From Chrysopilus asiliformis (Eukaryota; Arthropoda; Insecta; Diptera; Rhagionidae): DNA of 64,000 bases. Where the stretch lies: NCBI GenBank assembly GCA_964034945.1, contig OZ035960.1, positions 67,301,936 through 67,365,935 of the forward strand, read 5' to 3'. The translations under genes and the position numbers were made by a program. Below the pieces are notes generated by a model. The model did no database searches. It was not told the origin of the DNA and was given only the letters and a program-made list of their open reading frames with translations. Below, one piece after another: positions 43,165 to 54,099 of this stretch (position 1 is the stretch's first letter; each line of letters starts with the position of its first letter).

Positions 43165-44575
43165 ATTACTTTACCCCCCTCCGCTTACTCTCCCACCTAT
43201 CGGGCTACTTTTTAATGGGTCTATGTTGGGGCTGGATCCCCGACGAACATCTATGCCAAATTTCAAGCCAATCGGTTCAGTAGTTTCCCCGCGAAAGACT
43301 AACATTGCGCAAAAACTAAGTTTCGAAATCACTTTACCCCCTCCCCTTAGATTATATGTATGAAGCTGATGTGCACAGCCCATAAGCACTTAGACCACCT
43401 GTTGGGTCCATTGTGCACCCCTCCCCTTACTTCCCCCACCTCTCGGGCGACTTTTTAATTGGTCTATGTTGGTGCTGGACTCCCGACGAACATCTATGCA
43501 AAATTTCAGGCCAATCGGTTCAGTAGTTTCCTCGCGAAAGAGTAACATAGCGCAAAAACTAAGTTTCGAAATCACTTTACCCCCTCCCCTTACTTCCCCA
43601 CCTCTCGGGCGACTTTTTAATTGGTCTATGTTGGTGCTGGACTCCCGACGAACATCTATGCCGAATTTCAGGCCAATCGGTTCAGTAGTTTCCCCGCGAA
43701 AGAGTAACGTAGCGCAAAAACTAAGTTTCGAAATCACTTTACCCCCTCCCCTTACTTCCCCCACCACTCGGGCGACTTTTTAATGGGTCTATGTTGGTGC
43801 TGGACTCCCGACGAACATCTATGCCGAATTTCAGGCCAATCGCTTCAGTAGTTTCCCCGCGAAAGAGTAACATAGCGCAAAAAGTAAGTTTCGAAATCAC
43901 TTTACCCCCTCCCCTTACTTCCCCCACCCCTCGCGCTACTTTTCCGTATGCCTATGTTGGAACCAGAACTACCACAGACACTCATGCCAAATTTCAAGTC
44001 AATCGGTTCAGTAGTTTCCCCGCGAAAGACTAACATAGCGCAAAAACTAAGTTTCGAAATCACTTTACCCCCTCCCCTTAGATTATATGTATGAAGCTGA
44101 TGTGCACAGCCCATAAGCACTTAGACCACCTGTTGGGTCCATTGTGCACCCCTCCCCTTACTTCCCCCACCTCTCGGGCGACTTTTTAATTGGTCTATGT
44201 TGGTGCTGGACTCCCGACGAACATCTATGCAAAATTTTAGGCCAATCGGTTCAGTAGTTTCCCCGCGAAAGAGTAACGTAGCGCAAAAACTAAGTTTCGA
44301 AATCACTTTACCCCCTCCCCTTACTTCCCCCACCCCTCGGGCGACTTTTTAATGGGTCTATGTTGGTGCTGGACTCCCGACGAACATCTATGCCGAATTT
44401 CAGGCCAATCGGTTCAGTAGTTTCCCCGCGAAAGAGTAACATAGCGCAAAAACTAAGTTTCGAAATCACTTTACCCCCTCCCCTTACTCCCCCCACCCCT
44501 CGCGCTACTTTTCCGTATGCCTATGTTGGAACCAGAACTACCACAGACACTCATGCCAAATTTCAAGTCAATCGG
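43165..44575. repeat. ~145-180-bp tandem repeats in Helitron-like element
   Basis: About eight units carry AATCGGTTCAGTAGTTTCC, CGCGAAAGAGTAACATAGCG and CTTTACCCCCTCCCCTTAC. Two larger blocks, 43170-43960 and 44090-44550, repeat again, each introduced by GATTATATGTATGAAGCTG. Several mirrored short frames on both strands are repeat artefacts. Confidence 0.85.
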
Positions 44576-44601
44576 TTCAGCCGTTTTTGCGTGAAAGAGG
44601 A

Positions 44602-44603
<2 letters not shown>

Positions 44604-44648
<45 letters not shown>
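44604..44648. repeat. (CAGA)n microsatellite
   Basis: About eleven copies of CAGA next to the end of the Helitron-like element. Confidence 0.95.
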
Positions 44649-45464
44649 CCAAGTCATTTTTATATATTAGTATGATAATAATTTTATTTATAAGTATGTA
44701 ATTGGTTTATGATAAGAGAAGTATGAAATAAATATCATACATTCAGTGTTCAAAACGCTCCCATTTCTAGTCTTTTGTTCAAATTAGTTATAATGACGAA
44801 GGTTTTACATAAATTTACTACTATTTCATCGATTCTACTACTATTTTTCAGCCGATTTACTACGATTTCGAAAATCAAAAGCCACAATCCTGAACAGAAC
44901 TTTAATGCTGGGAGCGAAATATCGCTCTCTTACCAATGAAATACATACTTATAGATGTGTGTGCATCATATCCAACAGCCATCGCTCGATGCTTTCATTC
45001 ATTTTTATGCGAGACCCATAAACCGCTTTGAACAAGAAGCGAAAACTTAAAAAGAAATCATTTTCGTTCCCAAGAACGAGAGTCGGAAACCACAGCAAAC
45101 GATTTTGCCGTTAAGAGCGAAAAGAACGAAATAACATGACATTTAATACAATCAGATTCAATACACACAAAGGAGCAGCATAAAAAGAGTATAAATGTGA
45201 AATCTGTACTACAAGCAGCAAACACAGCATAGCAGCGGCAGTAAAAATTTTGATTTTGATCTTTAAAAAAATAATTGAACATAGTTTAACATAACAAAAT
45301 ACCCTAAACAATGCTTTAATGTAGGCCGGATTTTATAACACAGTTTCTGTTCGGATGTCACCACAAACTATCGAGTTTCATCGATTGCAAATTTGTTATC
45401 ATGGCAGCAAGCCGATTTTCTAATTTGTACCCCCATAACCAAAATCCAAGACGTCTCCACGTCA

Positions 45465-45785
45465 AAAACACTTTAAAAACAAGTTTTATAACCTTATACA
45501 CTTTCAAAATGCACTAAAAAGTAAAAAACAAGTTTAAAGTTTCACAAAAAATGTTTTTATAAATTGTGTGTTGTTGTGAAAATATAAAGTGTGTGACGTT
45601 GCATTTGCTCTGTAATAGCGGTTTCATACTGTGCAACGCAGCACACTTTATATTTTCACAACAACACACAATTTATAAAAACATTTTTTGTGAAACTTTA
45701 AACTTGTTTTTTACTTATTAGTACATTTTGAACATTTTGAAAGTGTTGAAAGTGTATAAGGTTATAAAACTTGTTTTTTAAATTT
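45465..45785. mobile_element. Hairpin MITE, right arm
   Basis: Mirror of 6176-6505. The loop is intact here, and the unit at 42315-45463 was inserted at its edge. Confidence 0.75.
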
Positions 45786-45859
45786 TTTTTTTATTTTTTA
45801 CTTTTTAATCTTGAACTACCCTAATTCAATACGATCTAAAAGTAGGAAGACAGCATATA

Positions 45860-46640
45860 TACTCACAAAAAACGGGAAAAGAATATTTGCGTCATCCTTA
45901 CAGGACTTTCCATTTCGAGTTTTGAAAATCTAACATCGGATTCGTGATCAGCGACCCCGAAAACCCTATAACGCCATTTTTCCCGGAAAAAATGGGAAAA
46001 AGGATATTTACGTCATCCTTGCAGGACCTTCCGTTTCTAATTTCGAAAACCTAACACCGGATTCGTGATCAGCGACCCGAAAACCCCTTGATGCCAGTTT
46101 TTCCCGGAAAAAATGAGAAAAAGGATATTTGCGTCATCCTTGCAGGACCTTCCGTTTCTAATTTCGAAAACCTAACACCGGGTTCGTGATCAGCGACCCC
46201 GAAAACCCCTTGATGCCAGTTTTTCCCGGAAAAAATGGGAAAAAGGATATCTGCGTCATCCTTACAGGACCTTCCGTTTCTAATTTCGAAAATCCAACAC
46301 CGGATTCGTAATCAGCGACCCCGAAAACCCCCTGATGCCAGTTTTTCCCGGAAAAAATGGGAAAAAGGATATTTGCGTTATCCTTACAGGACCTTCCGTT
46401 TCTAATTTCGAAAATCTAACACCGGATTTGTAATCAGCGATCCCGAAAACCCCCTGATGCCAGTTTTTTCCGGAAAAAATGGCAAAAAGGATATTTACGT
46501 CATCCTTACAGGACCTTCCGTTCCTAATTTCGAAAATCTAACACCGGATTTGTAATCAGCGACCCCGAAAACCCCCTGATGCCAGTTTTTCCCGGAAAAA
46601 ATGGGAAAAAGAATATTTGCGTTATCCTTACAGGACCTTC
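45860..46640 (-). repeat. ~120-bp minisatellite, right arm
   Basis: Complement of the unit at 5300-6090: TCCTTACAGGACCTTCCGTT recurs about every 120 bp, with ATCAGCGACCCCGAAAACCCC between. Six to seven units. Confidence 0.9.
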
Positions 46641-46914
46641 CATTATCCTTACAAGGATGGAGTAGTAAAAATATTGAACTATCACCGGAACTACGCAAGG
46701 TGACAAAATTTCATCTTCCTAGGTTGCATAGTTTCGGAGATATAAGGTTCCAAAGATTCCAGAGATAGACACATAGCCAGCTAGGTAGCCAGCCAGGTCG
46801 CGACAAATCAATTTAATAGAAAGTGTATAAAAAAAGTCATGGTTATTGATTTATTGGTGTCACTTCCTGGTCCACAAAGGGTTAAAAGCACAATTCATAT
46901 AAAAAATGCAAAAA

Positions 46915-46985
46915 AGATATTGGATGGGAATCGAACTCACACCCCCGGTTCCGAATCCATCGTCTTCTCCTCTACACCCCACATT
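46915..46985 (-). repeat. tRNA-like module in right arm
   Basis: Mirror of 4983-5045: GGATGGGAATCGAACTCAC is the complement of the B-box-like word. Confidence 0.4.
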
Positions 46986-47364
46986 CACTTAAAAGAGTTT
47001 GGGTTAAGATTCAATACTTGCTGTGTAATTGACGTTGAAAGGTTTGAGTTATTTTTAGAATTAATTTATCAATTGTTTCATTAAGGTTCACATCTTGGGA
47101 AAAAAGTAAACTTGGAAATGATCCAAAAATTTGTTTCATTAAGGTTCACATCTTGGGAAAAAAGTAAACTTGGAATTGATCCAAGACTCACGCCACACTC
47201 GAGAAAAGCTCAAACCGAATTTTTTTTAGAATCTGTTTTTCAAAAATCTGAGATTTCGGGAGGCTAAAACTCGGAAATTAATAGTTTTTGAAACAGCATG
47301 GCAATGGAAATGAGTGTATTTCGGTATAAATTTTACATTCCCGTTGCCATTCTCGTGTTAGCAG

Positions 47365-47592
47365 GTGATTTTGTCCTGCTTAAGAAACGCAGGGCAGGTT
47401 TATACTGCCCTGCGTATGAAATGCAGGGCAAATAAATAATTGCCCTGCGTAAGAAACGTTTCTTATGCCGTTTTGCAATATTTCAAAAACTATTAATTTT
47501 AGAAATAGCAGGGCAACGGGTTTCTTATTTTTTCATCAAAACCCACTATTTTTGATTGACATGCAAGCAGCATGGCAAAACTTTCCCTGCGT
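47365..47592. repeat. GCAGGGCA motif cluster at right foldback tip
   Basis: Mirror of 4370-4595, with the same alternating order. The last unit reads CTTTCCCTGCG where the left tip has the complement of CGCAGGGCAAG, a one-base difference. Confidence 0.55.
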
Positions 47593-47605
47593 ATGAAATA
47601 GACGT

Positions 47606-48545
47606 TAATGACACTGAGCTTTTTGATGATTCATATACTATATACAGATGTGATCGTAACTTTATAACATCGGGAAAAAAGGACGGCGGAGGAGTCCTTA
47701 TAGCCATAAAAAATAATTTACATTCCTCTCACTGTACTGCTCTCACTTCTTCACTTGATTTTGTCTTTGTCAAAATAAAACTATTAACTCGAGTCTTATA
47801 TGTTGGATGTGTTTATGTTACGTGTAGCAGTAATATTGATGTTTACGAAACGTTATTTAGTAACTTCTCTGATTTTATTAATGTGACTGACCCTACTGGC
47901 CTGTATATACTATGCGGAGATTTTAACTTGCCCAGAATAAATTGGGTGTTTGACCCTTACATTGTACCTGAAAATTGCAGTAACAGCTTTAATCAGTGTT
48001 TAATTTCCTTTTTAAACTTAACAGGACTGAATCAAATTAATTTTATAAAAAATGTTATGGACATACTATTAGATCTCATCTTTACAAACTTCCCACTAAA
48101 TGAGATAAATGTAAGCCTAGTACCTGAAGGTCTTGTCCCTACTGACCTGCATCACCCACCTATTCTAGTCACCATACCATTGAATTTGCACAAAATCAAA
48201 GAAATAAGGAATTTCATGTACCTAAATTTTTATAAAAGTAATTTTCTAGCAATTAAAGAAGAACTGGTAAATATTGACTGGGTCAAATGCTTGGATAAAC
48301 TAAATGTCTCAAAAGCCACTCAAATCTTTTACGAACAGCTAAATACTTCTATCAGTTCACATGTCCCAATGAAATCTAAACGAAAGTCCAAATACCCGGT
48401 GTGGTTTACTAATAACTTAATTGAAAATTTAAAAGTAAAATACAAATGCTTTCGAAATACAAAAAAACAAAATCGCCGGAAGACTATAACTTGTACTGCG
48501 TTTACCGCCAAAACTCAAAAGTTGAAATTAAAGCATGTTACCTAA
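47606..48545 (+). pseudogene. LINE endonuclease region
   Basis: The frame has DDSYTIYRCDRN and DGGGVLIAIKNNL, then LCGDFNLPRINW at about 47920-47955, the conserved GDFN block of APE-type endonucleases, and TDLHHPPIL near 48140, which corresponds to the final catalytic SDH-type block with a changed first residue. It lacks the N-terminal part of the domain. Near 48480 the frame is lost, and the linker and reverse transcriptase continue in the overlapping frame starting at about 48446, so at least one indel separates them. Not functional. Confidence 0.8.
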
Positions 48546-49594
48546 ATTATGTTACAGAAACTGAGCGGTCGATAAATACTACTAACCAGAAGCGTTTTTG
48601 GTCTTTTGTAAAGAATAATAAAAGATCACCAAATCTTTCAATGGAACTGTCACTGGGGGATAAAGTCTCTGATAAGCCTGAAGAAATATGTAACCTCTTC
48701 GCTGAACATTTTTCTTCGGTGTATGTGAAGCCAAATAGGGTTTTAACTTATGAGTTTGCGATTGAACCTCATCCAAACATGCCGGAACTTGAAATATCTG
48801 AGGGTGACATTTTGTCGTATCTAAACAACTTGGATGGATCAAAAAATGGTGGTACCGATGGTATTCCAGCATTCTTTATCAAGGAATTAAAAGAGCAGCT
48901 AAGCATGCCCCTTTGTATAGTGTTTAACAAATGTCTGCGTGAAGGTGTTTTTCCTGATGTATGGAAAGAGGGTCTAATAATACCTATTCACAAGAAAGGT
49001 GATCAATCGAAGATTTCTAATTATAGACCAATAACCATCTTAAATTGTTTTGGGAAAATTTTTGAAAGAAGCTTAGTTGACTTTATGTATATGTATTTTG
49101 AACCGTTTATTGTGTGTGAACAACATGGTTTCGTAAAAAACAGATCTACTCTCACAAATCTCCTTGAGTACACCACTAGCTTATCAAAAGCACTAAATAA
49201 TCATCTACAGGTTGATGCAATTTATACTGATCTTGCAAAAGCATTCGATACTGTGAGCCACAAGATCCTGCTCGAAAAAATAAATCTATATGGTACAAGC
49301 GACTCTATCCAGTCTCTTCTGTCTTCCTACCTAATAAACAGACCAAATCGAGTCAGGTTCAGAAATTGCCTATCACAAACATTTGTGCCTAGCAGTGGGG
49401 TACCACAAGGGTCTATACTTGGACCATTGTTGTTCACAATATTTATCAACGACTTACCGCAATTCCTTAAATCTAAATGCCTTTTATTTGTCGACGATCT
49501 CAAGATATTTAGAGAAATCAAATCAGACATTGACTACATATACTACAATCTGACTTATCATCTTTATGTCTGTGGTGTTCAAATAACGACTTGA
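48446..49594 (+). pseudogene. LINE reverse transcriptase
   Basis: 382 codons. Fingers and palm motifs are clear: SKNGGTDGIPAFFIKEL, ISNYRPITILNCFGK, QHGFVKNRSTLTNLLEYT, DLAKAFDTVSH, SGVPQGSILGPLLF and the catalytic FVDDLKIF (usual F/Y-ADD, here FVDD). The frame breaks after 49594, and the C-terminal part lies in other frames at 49780-50311. Motifs place it in the jockey/CR1 group. It was once part of one ORF2 with the endonuclease region. Confidence 0.85.
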
Positions 49595-49599
49595 CTATA

Positions 49600-50311
49600 A
49601 ATATTACCAAGTGCAATAAAATTACTTTTACTTTAAAGAAAAACGTTTTATCATTTGACTACTTTATTAACAATGTTCTATTAACTGAAGTTTTTTACAA
49701 TACTTGACCTTGGGATTTATCTCGACTCAAAACTAAAATTTGACTCAAACATAGAGCACGTTGTCAATAAAGCTAAAAAATGTGTGGTTTTATTTTTAGA
49801 ACTGCTCATGATTTTACCGATGTTTGTAGTTTCGTAACCCTATTTAAATCCCTTGTCCGTAGTATCCTTGAGTACTGTGCGCCTGTTTGGTCACCGTCTT
49901 ATATATGTAATATTGAGAAGATTGAGAAAGTACAGCGAAAATTTACTCGTTCCCTATGCTTCAAATTAAAAATTCCATTTGAATCGTACCTGGAGCGACA
50001 AATCATTTTTCAACTGCCATCTTTGGAGCAACGTAGGATTTATATATGTAGATGAATGCACCTTGTTTAAAATTATGAATCACATCTACAAAAGTAACTT
50101 ACACCAACACTTAAATTTAAGGTCCCCCGATTGGACTAATAGGTTAAACCTAATGTTTATTTTGCCAAGAGTGTCATTAAATGTAACCTTGCATTCCGCT
50201 ATTATAAGACTTCAAAGGAATCATGATCATTATCGTTTTGGTTCTTTAAACCTGTCTTTTAATGAATTTAAAAATATTATTAGTAGTAAACTTTTTTATA
50301 TTGTATCTTAA
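49600..50311 (+). pseudogene. LINE ORF2 C-terminal region
   Basis: Pieces in shifted frames: SLVRSILEYCAPVWSPSYI, KIEKVQRKFTRSLCF and QLPSLEQRRIYI, then NHIYKSNLHQHLNLRSP and LSFNEFKNIISSKLF to the stop at about 50311. The pattern LEY--PVWSP---I--IE-VQR-FT is typical of the C-terminus of jockey/CR1-group ORF2 proteins. At least two frameshifts occur. Confidence 0.75.
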
Positions 50312-50395
50312 GATTTGTAATCATCTGACTATTGTATAATTGGAAATATTTCTGTTCAATAGTATTGTAAATAAATTGTAAATAAATAAATAAAC

Positions 50396-51911
50396 AATGC
50401 GTAACCCCGACACTTACAAGGGAATTGCTACTCAAATAAAGCATGTGATCACTGAATTAGATCAATCAAATATCTACTCCAAATTACAGCCTCAACGAGA
50501 ACCAAACGAGGGGCATTCAACATAATTGGAAACATTGCTAACTCTTTATTTGGTGTCTTAGACTCAAATTATGCAGAAGAAATGTCAGCTACCATCGACG
50601 CAGCAAATCAAAATCAGGATCATATAATGGCCTTACTACGCAATCAAACCACCATTGTAGATGTTACAATAAATGTTATGCAGAGAAATCATCAAGCAAT
50701 TGAAGCAGAATTTACGAAAGTGGAATCACATCTAAGCTATATTTCGTCTCAAATTGATTTAATTCACGATAAAATGCACGAAGGAGGCTCAGCTCAAGCT
50801 TTTTCCGCGTTAGCTCTCCAAACGTTGTTAACAATCACCAATTTTCAAAGAACCCAAAATCTAATTTTGGATGCGCTTGCCAATACACAACAAGGCAAAC
50901 TAAGTAGACATCTAATCTCACCAAATCAGTTGAAAGATGCTCTAACGCTTATACGAGGAAACTTACCATCAACCTTGAAGTTACCAATGAAACAAGACGA
51001 CATTCTAAAATTCTATAATATAATATCAATAGAAGGAAGAACAACATCCAAGTAGCAGAATATTCAAACTGCGTCTACCACTGCTATCATCAAGGGACTT
51101 CGAGCTATTCAACCTAACCCCAGTTCCAGTTAAAATCAATAACACTTTTGCTGCTATCAAAACAGGATTTCCGTTTTTAATAGTCAACATGCATCGTGAT
51201 CAATATTATCCTTTGGCGGAACCAGAATTACGAGCCTGTGTGTTGATTGACGACAAGTATTTCTGCAACCAACGTCATCCAGGTTCATCTGTCAGCGCTT
51301 TCGAAATCAAGCTATTGAATCAAATGGAACCGAATTCTATGTGCCAAATAATAAAAACAGAATCACAGGCCAGTTGGATACAAATGCATAATCCTAACCA
51401 TTGGATCTTTTCTCTGGAAAGAAAAACAACAGTTAACCTAGTATGTGGGGAAAATATGACGCAACTAGTTCTTCAAGATGCAGGGATTTTAAAAATTGAC
51501 AATAATTGTATTATAAAGCAGCCACTTATAACCATACGTGGTCACCAGATATATTCTACAAATAATCGAGCGTCCTATATCCCATCATTAAACCTAACAG
51601 ATGTCATCACTTCTCATAACTTAACGCATGCACTCCGATATCAACATCATTATTCTCCTCACCTCAATGAGTTAGAAACCATCAAACAACAAATTCAAAA
51701 TGTCAACGAACATTTCCCGAAATTAATACGAAGACATACTAAACATCAGTTTACTCTAGGATACATCATAATTGTCATAGTTCTGATCTGGCAATTTAAA
51801 AGCACTCTTCGTTCTCTATTTTTCCAGACAAGCACCGTACCCGTGGATAGTACGACTAATCATGAAGATGATATTTCTGAAGGACGATTCACTGTAAACC
51901 TGGACACGTAA
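50396..51911 (+). pseudogene. env: Errantivirus-type env, truncated and frameshifted
   Basis: This is an old endogenous retrovirus envelope gene. After the LINE tail the frame shows a furin-like RTKR followed by a glycine- and hydrophobic-rich stretch, as in the fusion-peptide region of F-type Env proteins of insect errantiviruses. A helical heptad region follows to about 51052. A stop at 51053-51055 and a frameshift separate it from the C-terminal half (51189-51911 and slightly upstream), which has several Cys residues, a membrane anchor near residues 196-212 of that piece, and a short cytoplasmic tail. The N-terminal part, before the cleavage site, is lost at the LINE insertion. Not functional as it stands. 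Confidence 0.75.
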
Positions 51912-51943
51912 ATAGTATAATACTCATTCAACGCTGGGGAGGA

Positions 51944-52305
51944 TGTTCAATGACAGCAAATATATTCCAAATTATTTTCATTTAAATTTATATTTAATTT
52001 TATTTTCATTCAAGTTAAAATTATATTCAATTTTATTTAATTGCATTATCAGCAAAAATTGTATACTCGTGAGTTTTCATATGCAAAGAAGTCATAATTT
52101 CAGGATGAATTTGACACCGATCAAGTTTCTTTGCATTTGATAACGAACGAATTTTCTTTAAATTTGGCATCTGTCATGTATTTCCATGTTTTTCATAAAG
52201 TAAAATAATGCCGATCTGGCTTTTTGTAAATATTGTATAAAAGACCAAAATTAATTTAATAAAGTTTCAGTTTATCTTTTAACTCGAATCAGTGCTTTTC
52301 ATTCA
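51944..52305 (+). repeat. 3' LTR of the env-bearing provirus
   Basis: Preceded by a purine-rich GCTGGGGAGGATG, it begins TGTTCAATGACAGC. It has TTGTATAAAAGACC (TATA region) near 52232 and AATAAAG near 52258. The end is uncertain (TTTTCATTCA near 52303). It is unlike the LTR at 195-537, so it belongs to another provirus whose 5' part is not in the window. Confidence 0.6.
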
Positions 52306-52424
52306 CTAAAAATCATTCCTTTTACATTGTGTATCGGTTTAAAACCTTTGCACAACTCAACAAGAATTTTGGTGTAACACCAAAACTCAATCCACCCACA
52401 GACAAAAGAGTCTGAAGACAAACA

Positions 52425-52800
52425 AGGATAATGCAAATATCCTTTTTCCTGTTTTTCCTGGGAAAAATCGACCTTAGGGGGTTTTTGGGGTCGCTGATCA
52501 CGAATCCGGTTTTGGAATTTCAAAATTCTAACCGAAAAGTCCTGTAAGTATAACGCAAAGGTCATTTTTCCAATTTTTCTTGAAACAATTGACACTAAGG
52601 GGGTTTTGAGGTCGCTGATCGCGAATCCGGTGTTCGATTTTTCAAATGCTAAACGTAAGGTCCTGTAAGGATAACGGAAATGTCCTTTTTCCAATTTTTC
52701 TTGCAAAAACAGGCTTTGGGAGGTTTTCAGGGTTGCTTATCATGAATCTGGAGTTAGAATTTCAAAATTCGAAACGGAAGGTCCCGTAAAGATAACATTT
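52425..52800 (+). repeat. ~120-bp minisatellite module after LTR
   Basis: Three diverged units with GGATAATGCAAATATCC, TTGGGGTCGCTGATCACGA and AAGGTCCTGTAAGGATAAC. Related to 5300-6090, but in a different element context. Confidence 0.75.
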
Positions 52801-53487
52801 TTTCCCAAAACTTTTAAAGTTATTTATGGTTTTTTGGCATTCTAAAATTTATACAAAAAAGCAGGTGTCTGTCTCGTAGAGACGGCCAGAAGACGTGGAT
52901 CCGCCTACAACGATCGTTAATAGATATTTAAGTAACAAATTTTAGTGAAAAGGAAATTAAGGAAACAAATTTTTATTGAAAACATAAAAAAGCTATGATT
53001 GCCAATCTGGCAATTATTGAAAATCCGTATGGTGATTTAAGTGAACAGCGAACAGTTGTATCAAAATTCCAGTTTCAAGTCAAACTTTCTAATTAGATTT
53101 TTTAAAAATTGATTCCAATCGGATTTTGATGTATGGGAGTTTTATGTAGAATCATATCCTAAATAACTTTTGTTCTTGCACTTTTTTGATAAGATGCACC
53201 GTTTTTAAGATATTCGGTTTCACCATACGGCTATAATAATTTTATTTATAATTGGTTTATGATAAGAGAAGTATGAAATAAATATCATACATACAGTGTT
53301 CAAAACGCTCCCATTTCTAGTCTTTCGTTCAAATTAGTTATATAAACAATGACGAAGGTTTTACATAAATTTACTACTATTTCATCGATTCTACTACTAT
53401 TTTTCTCCGATTTACTACGATTTCGAAAATCAAAAGTCACAACCCTGAACAGAACTTTAATGCTGGGAGCGAAATATCGCTCTCTTA

Positions 53488-53881
53488 GAGCCTGTTCACA
53501 TTGGTTGAAATAGTGCGCCTAAATAGGACGGATGAAAAATTGCTCGTGTTCGCATTGAGACTATTTCAACCAGTAGCTGTGAGCAATCAGACTGGCGTGA
53601 AACATTTGGGAAACGGAACATTTCTAAAGAATTGCAAGTAATACGTGGCTGCCTCTTGCTCTGTGACGTGTTGCATCGACGACGACCGAAACAATAATGA
53701 CAATGGAACACATTCAGTGTGGCAACCAACCAATCAGAGCACGACAGGCGGAACTCTGAGAATGGAGTTTTTAGTTTTGAGGATGATTTTCCTATCAGCA
53801 GTCCCACTTCCTCACCTTGCCCTAATGTTGCCAGTTTCTGTCCTATTTAGGCGGACTATTTCAACCAATGTGAACAGGCTC
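53488..53881. mobile_element. PIF/Harbinger MITE, TSD TTA
   Basis: The ends GAGCCTGTTCACATTGGTTG and its complement lie between TTA (53485-53487) and TTA (53882-53884). Its left ~150 bp match the left end and its right ~240 bp the right end of the 53885 element, so it is an internal-deletion derivative. Copy 1 of the host unit at 44934-44936 shows the empty site with a single TTA. Confidence 0.95.
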
Positions 53882-54099
53882 TTAGAGCCTGTTCACATTG
53901 GTTGAAATAGTCCGACTAAATAGGACGGATGAAAAATTGCTCGTGTTCGCATTGAGACTATTTCAACCAGTAGCTGTGAACTGTCAAACTGGTGTGAAAC
54001 ATTTGGAAAACGGAACATTTCTAAAGAACCGTAAGTCATATTTTATAAGTTGTGCAACTGGTTTTCAAGATATTTTAAAGTAATTTACAATCGTAGAAC

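Larger units (their letters stand above)
42692..44680 (-). mobile_element. Helitron-like element (minus strand)
   Basis: On the minus strand it ends with a hairpin GCCGGGCGAAGCCGGG, then TCCAAATT and CTAG followed by T, a Helitron-type 3' end. The other end is TAATATATAAAAATGACTT followed by a GTCTGTCTGTCTG microsatellite, as in Helentron-like 5' ends, although the canonical TC start is not clear. The copy at 53233-53250 lacks it. An 18-bp word TAATAATTTTATTTATAA borders both sides, which Helitrons do not normally create. Confidence 0.55.
42315..45463. mobile_element. Unidentified mobile unit, copy 1
   Basis: It begins GCAGGTGTCTGTCTCGTAG and ends GACGTCTCCACGTC. The left foldback arm (about 6505) lacks it, and a second copy occupies 52861-63757. 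Short A-runs flank both copies (AAAAA-type duplication). Net length without nested inserts is about 1.15 kb. It includes a piece of the ATACCCGTATGG family near 42440-42660. GAGTATAAATGTG near 45189 is TATA-like. It has no TIRs that I can see and no gene, so the class is unknown. Confidence 0.6.
4362..47601. mobile_element. Giant foldback MULE (FB-NOF/Phantom-like), nested
   Basis: The outermost sequences CTATTTCATACGCAGGG (4362) and its reverse complement (ending 47601) start two arms that match inward for the whole of 4362-12302 and 47601-26404. Between them lies a MULE-like transposase gene. After subtracting later insertions (mariner, the 12820 insert, two LTR elements, the 42315 unit), the ancestral element is roughly 18 kb with ~7.5-kb arms. 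Very long inverted repeats filled with tandem repeats around a MULE transposase are the hallmark of Drosophila FB-NOF, and the family name here is by analogy. ACGT borders both ends, but no 8-9-bp target duplication is visible and the two flanks belong to different elements (gag on the left, LINE on the right). Confidence 0.7.
26404..47601 (-). repeat. Foldback element, right arm (inverted)
   Basis: Reverse-complement copy of the left arm: inner edge CTCCATAGTATCTTT at 26402-26416, outer edge at 47601. It carries truncated transposase exons (26404-27471), the second arm gene (28542 onward), the minisatellite and the tRNA-like module. Arm-specific insertions: about 27557-28440, the LTR element 28839-39250, the head-to-head repeat pair 41263-41968, and the 42315-45463 unit. 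Confidence 0.8.
47606..50395 (+). mobile_element. Jockey/CR1-group LINE, 5' truncated
   Basis: The element starts abruptly at the foldback tip within the endonuclease domain, encodes reverse transcriptase with frameshifts and ends in TTGTAAATAAATAAATAAAC at 50371-50395, inside an env gene. The 5' end is missing. The 3' tail of AAATA repeats is typical of non-LTR elements. Confidence 0.85.

Noticed and set aside
43165..44575. CRISPR-like array of regular repeats
   Set aside because: Units of 145-180 bp without unique spacers, inside a Helitron-like element of a eukaryotic genome; no cas genes.
4362..47601. The whole inverted structure as a pure assembly artefact
   Set aside because: The arms differ at many places (private insertions, empty sites, point changes), which an artefactual duplicate would not; a misjoin at one tip cannot be excluded.
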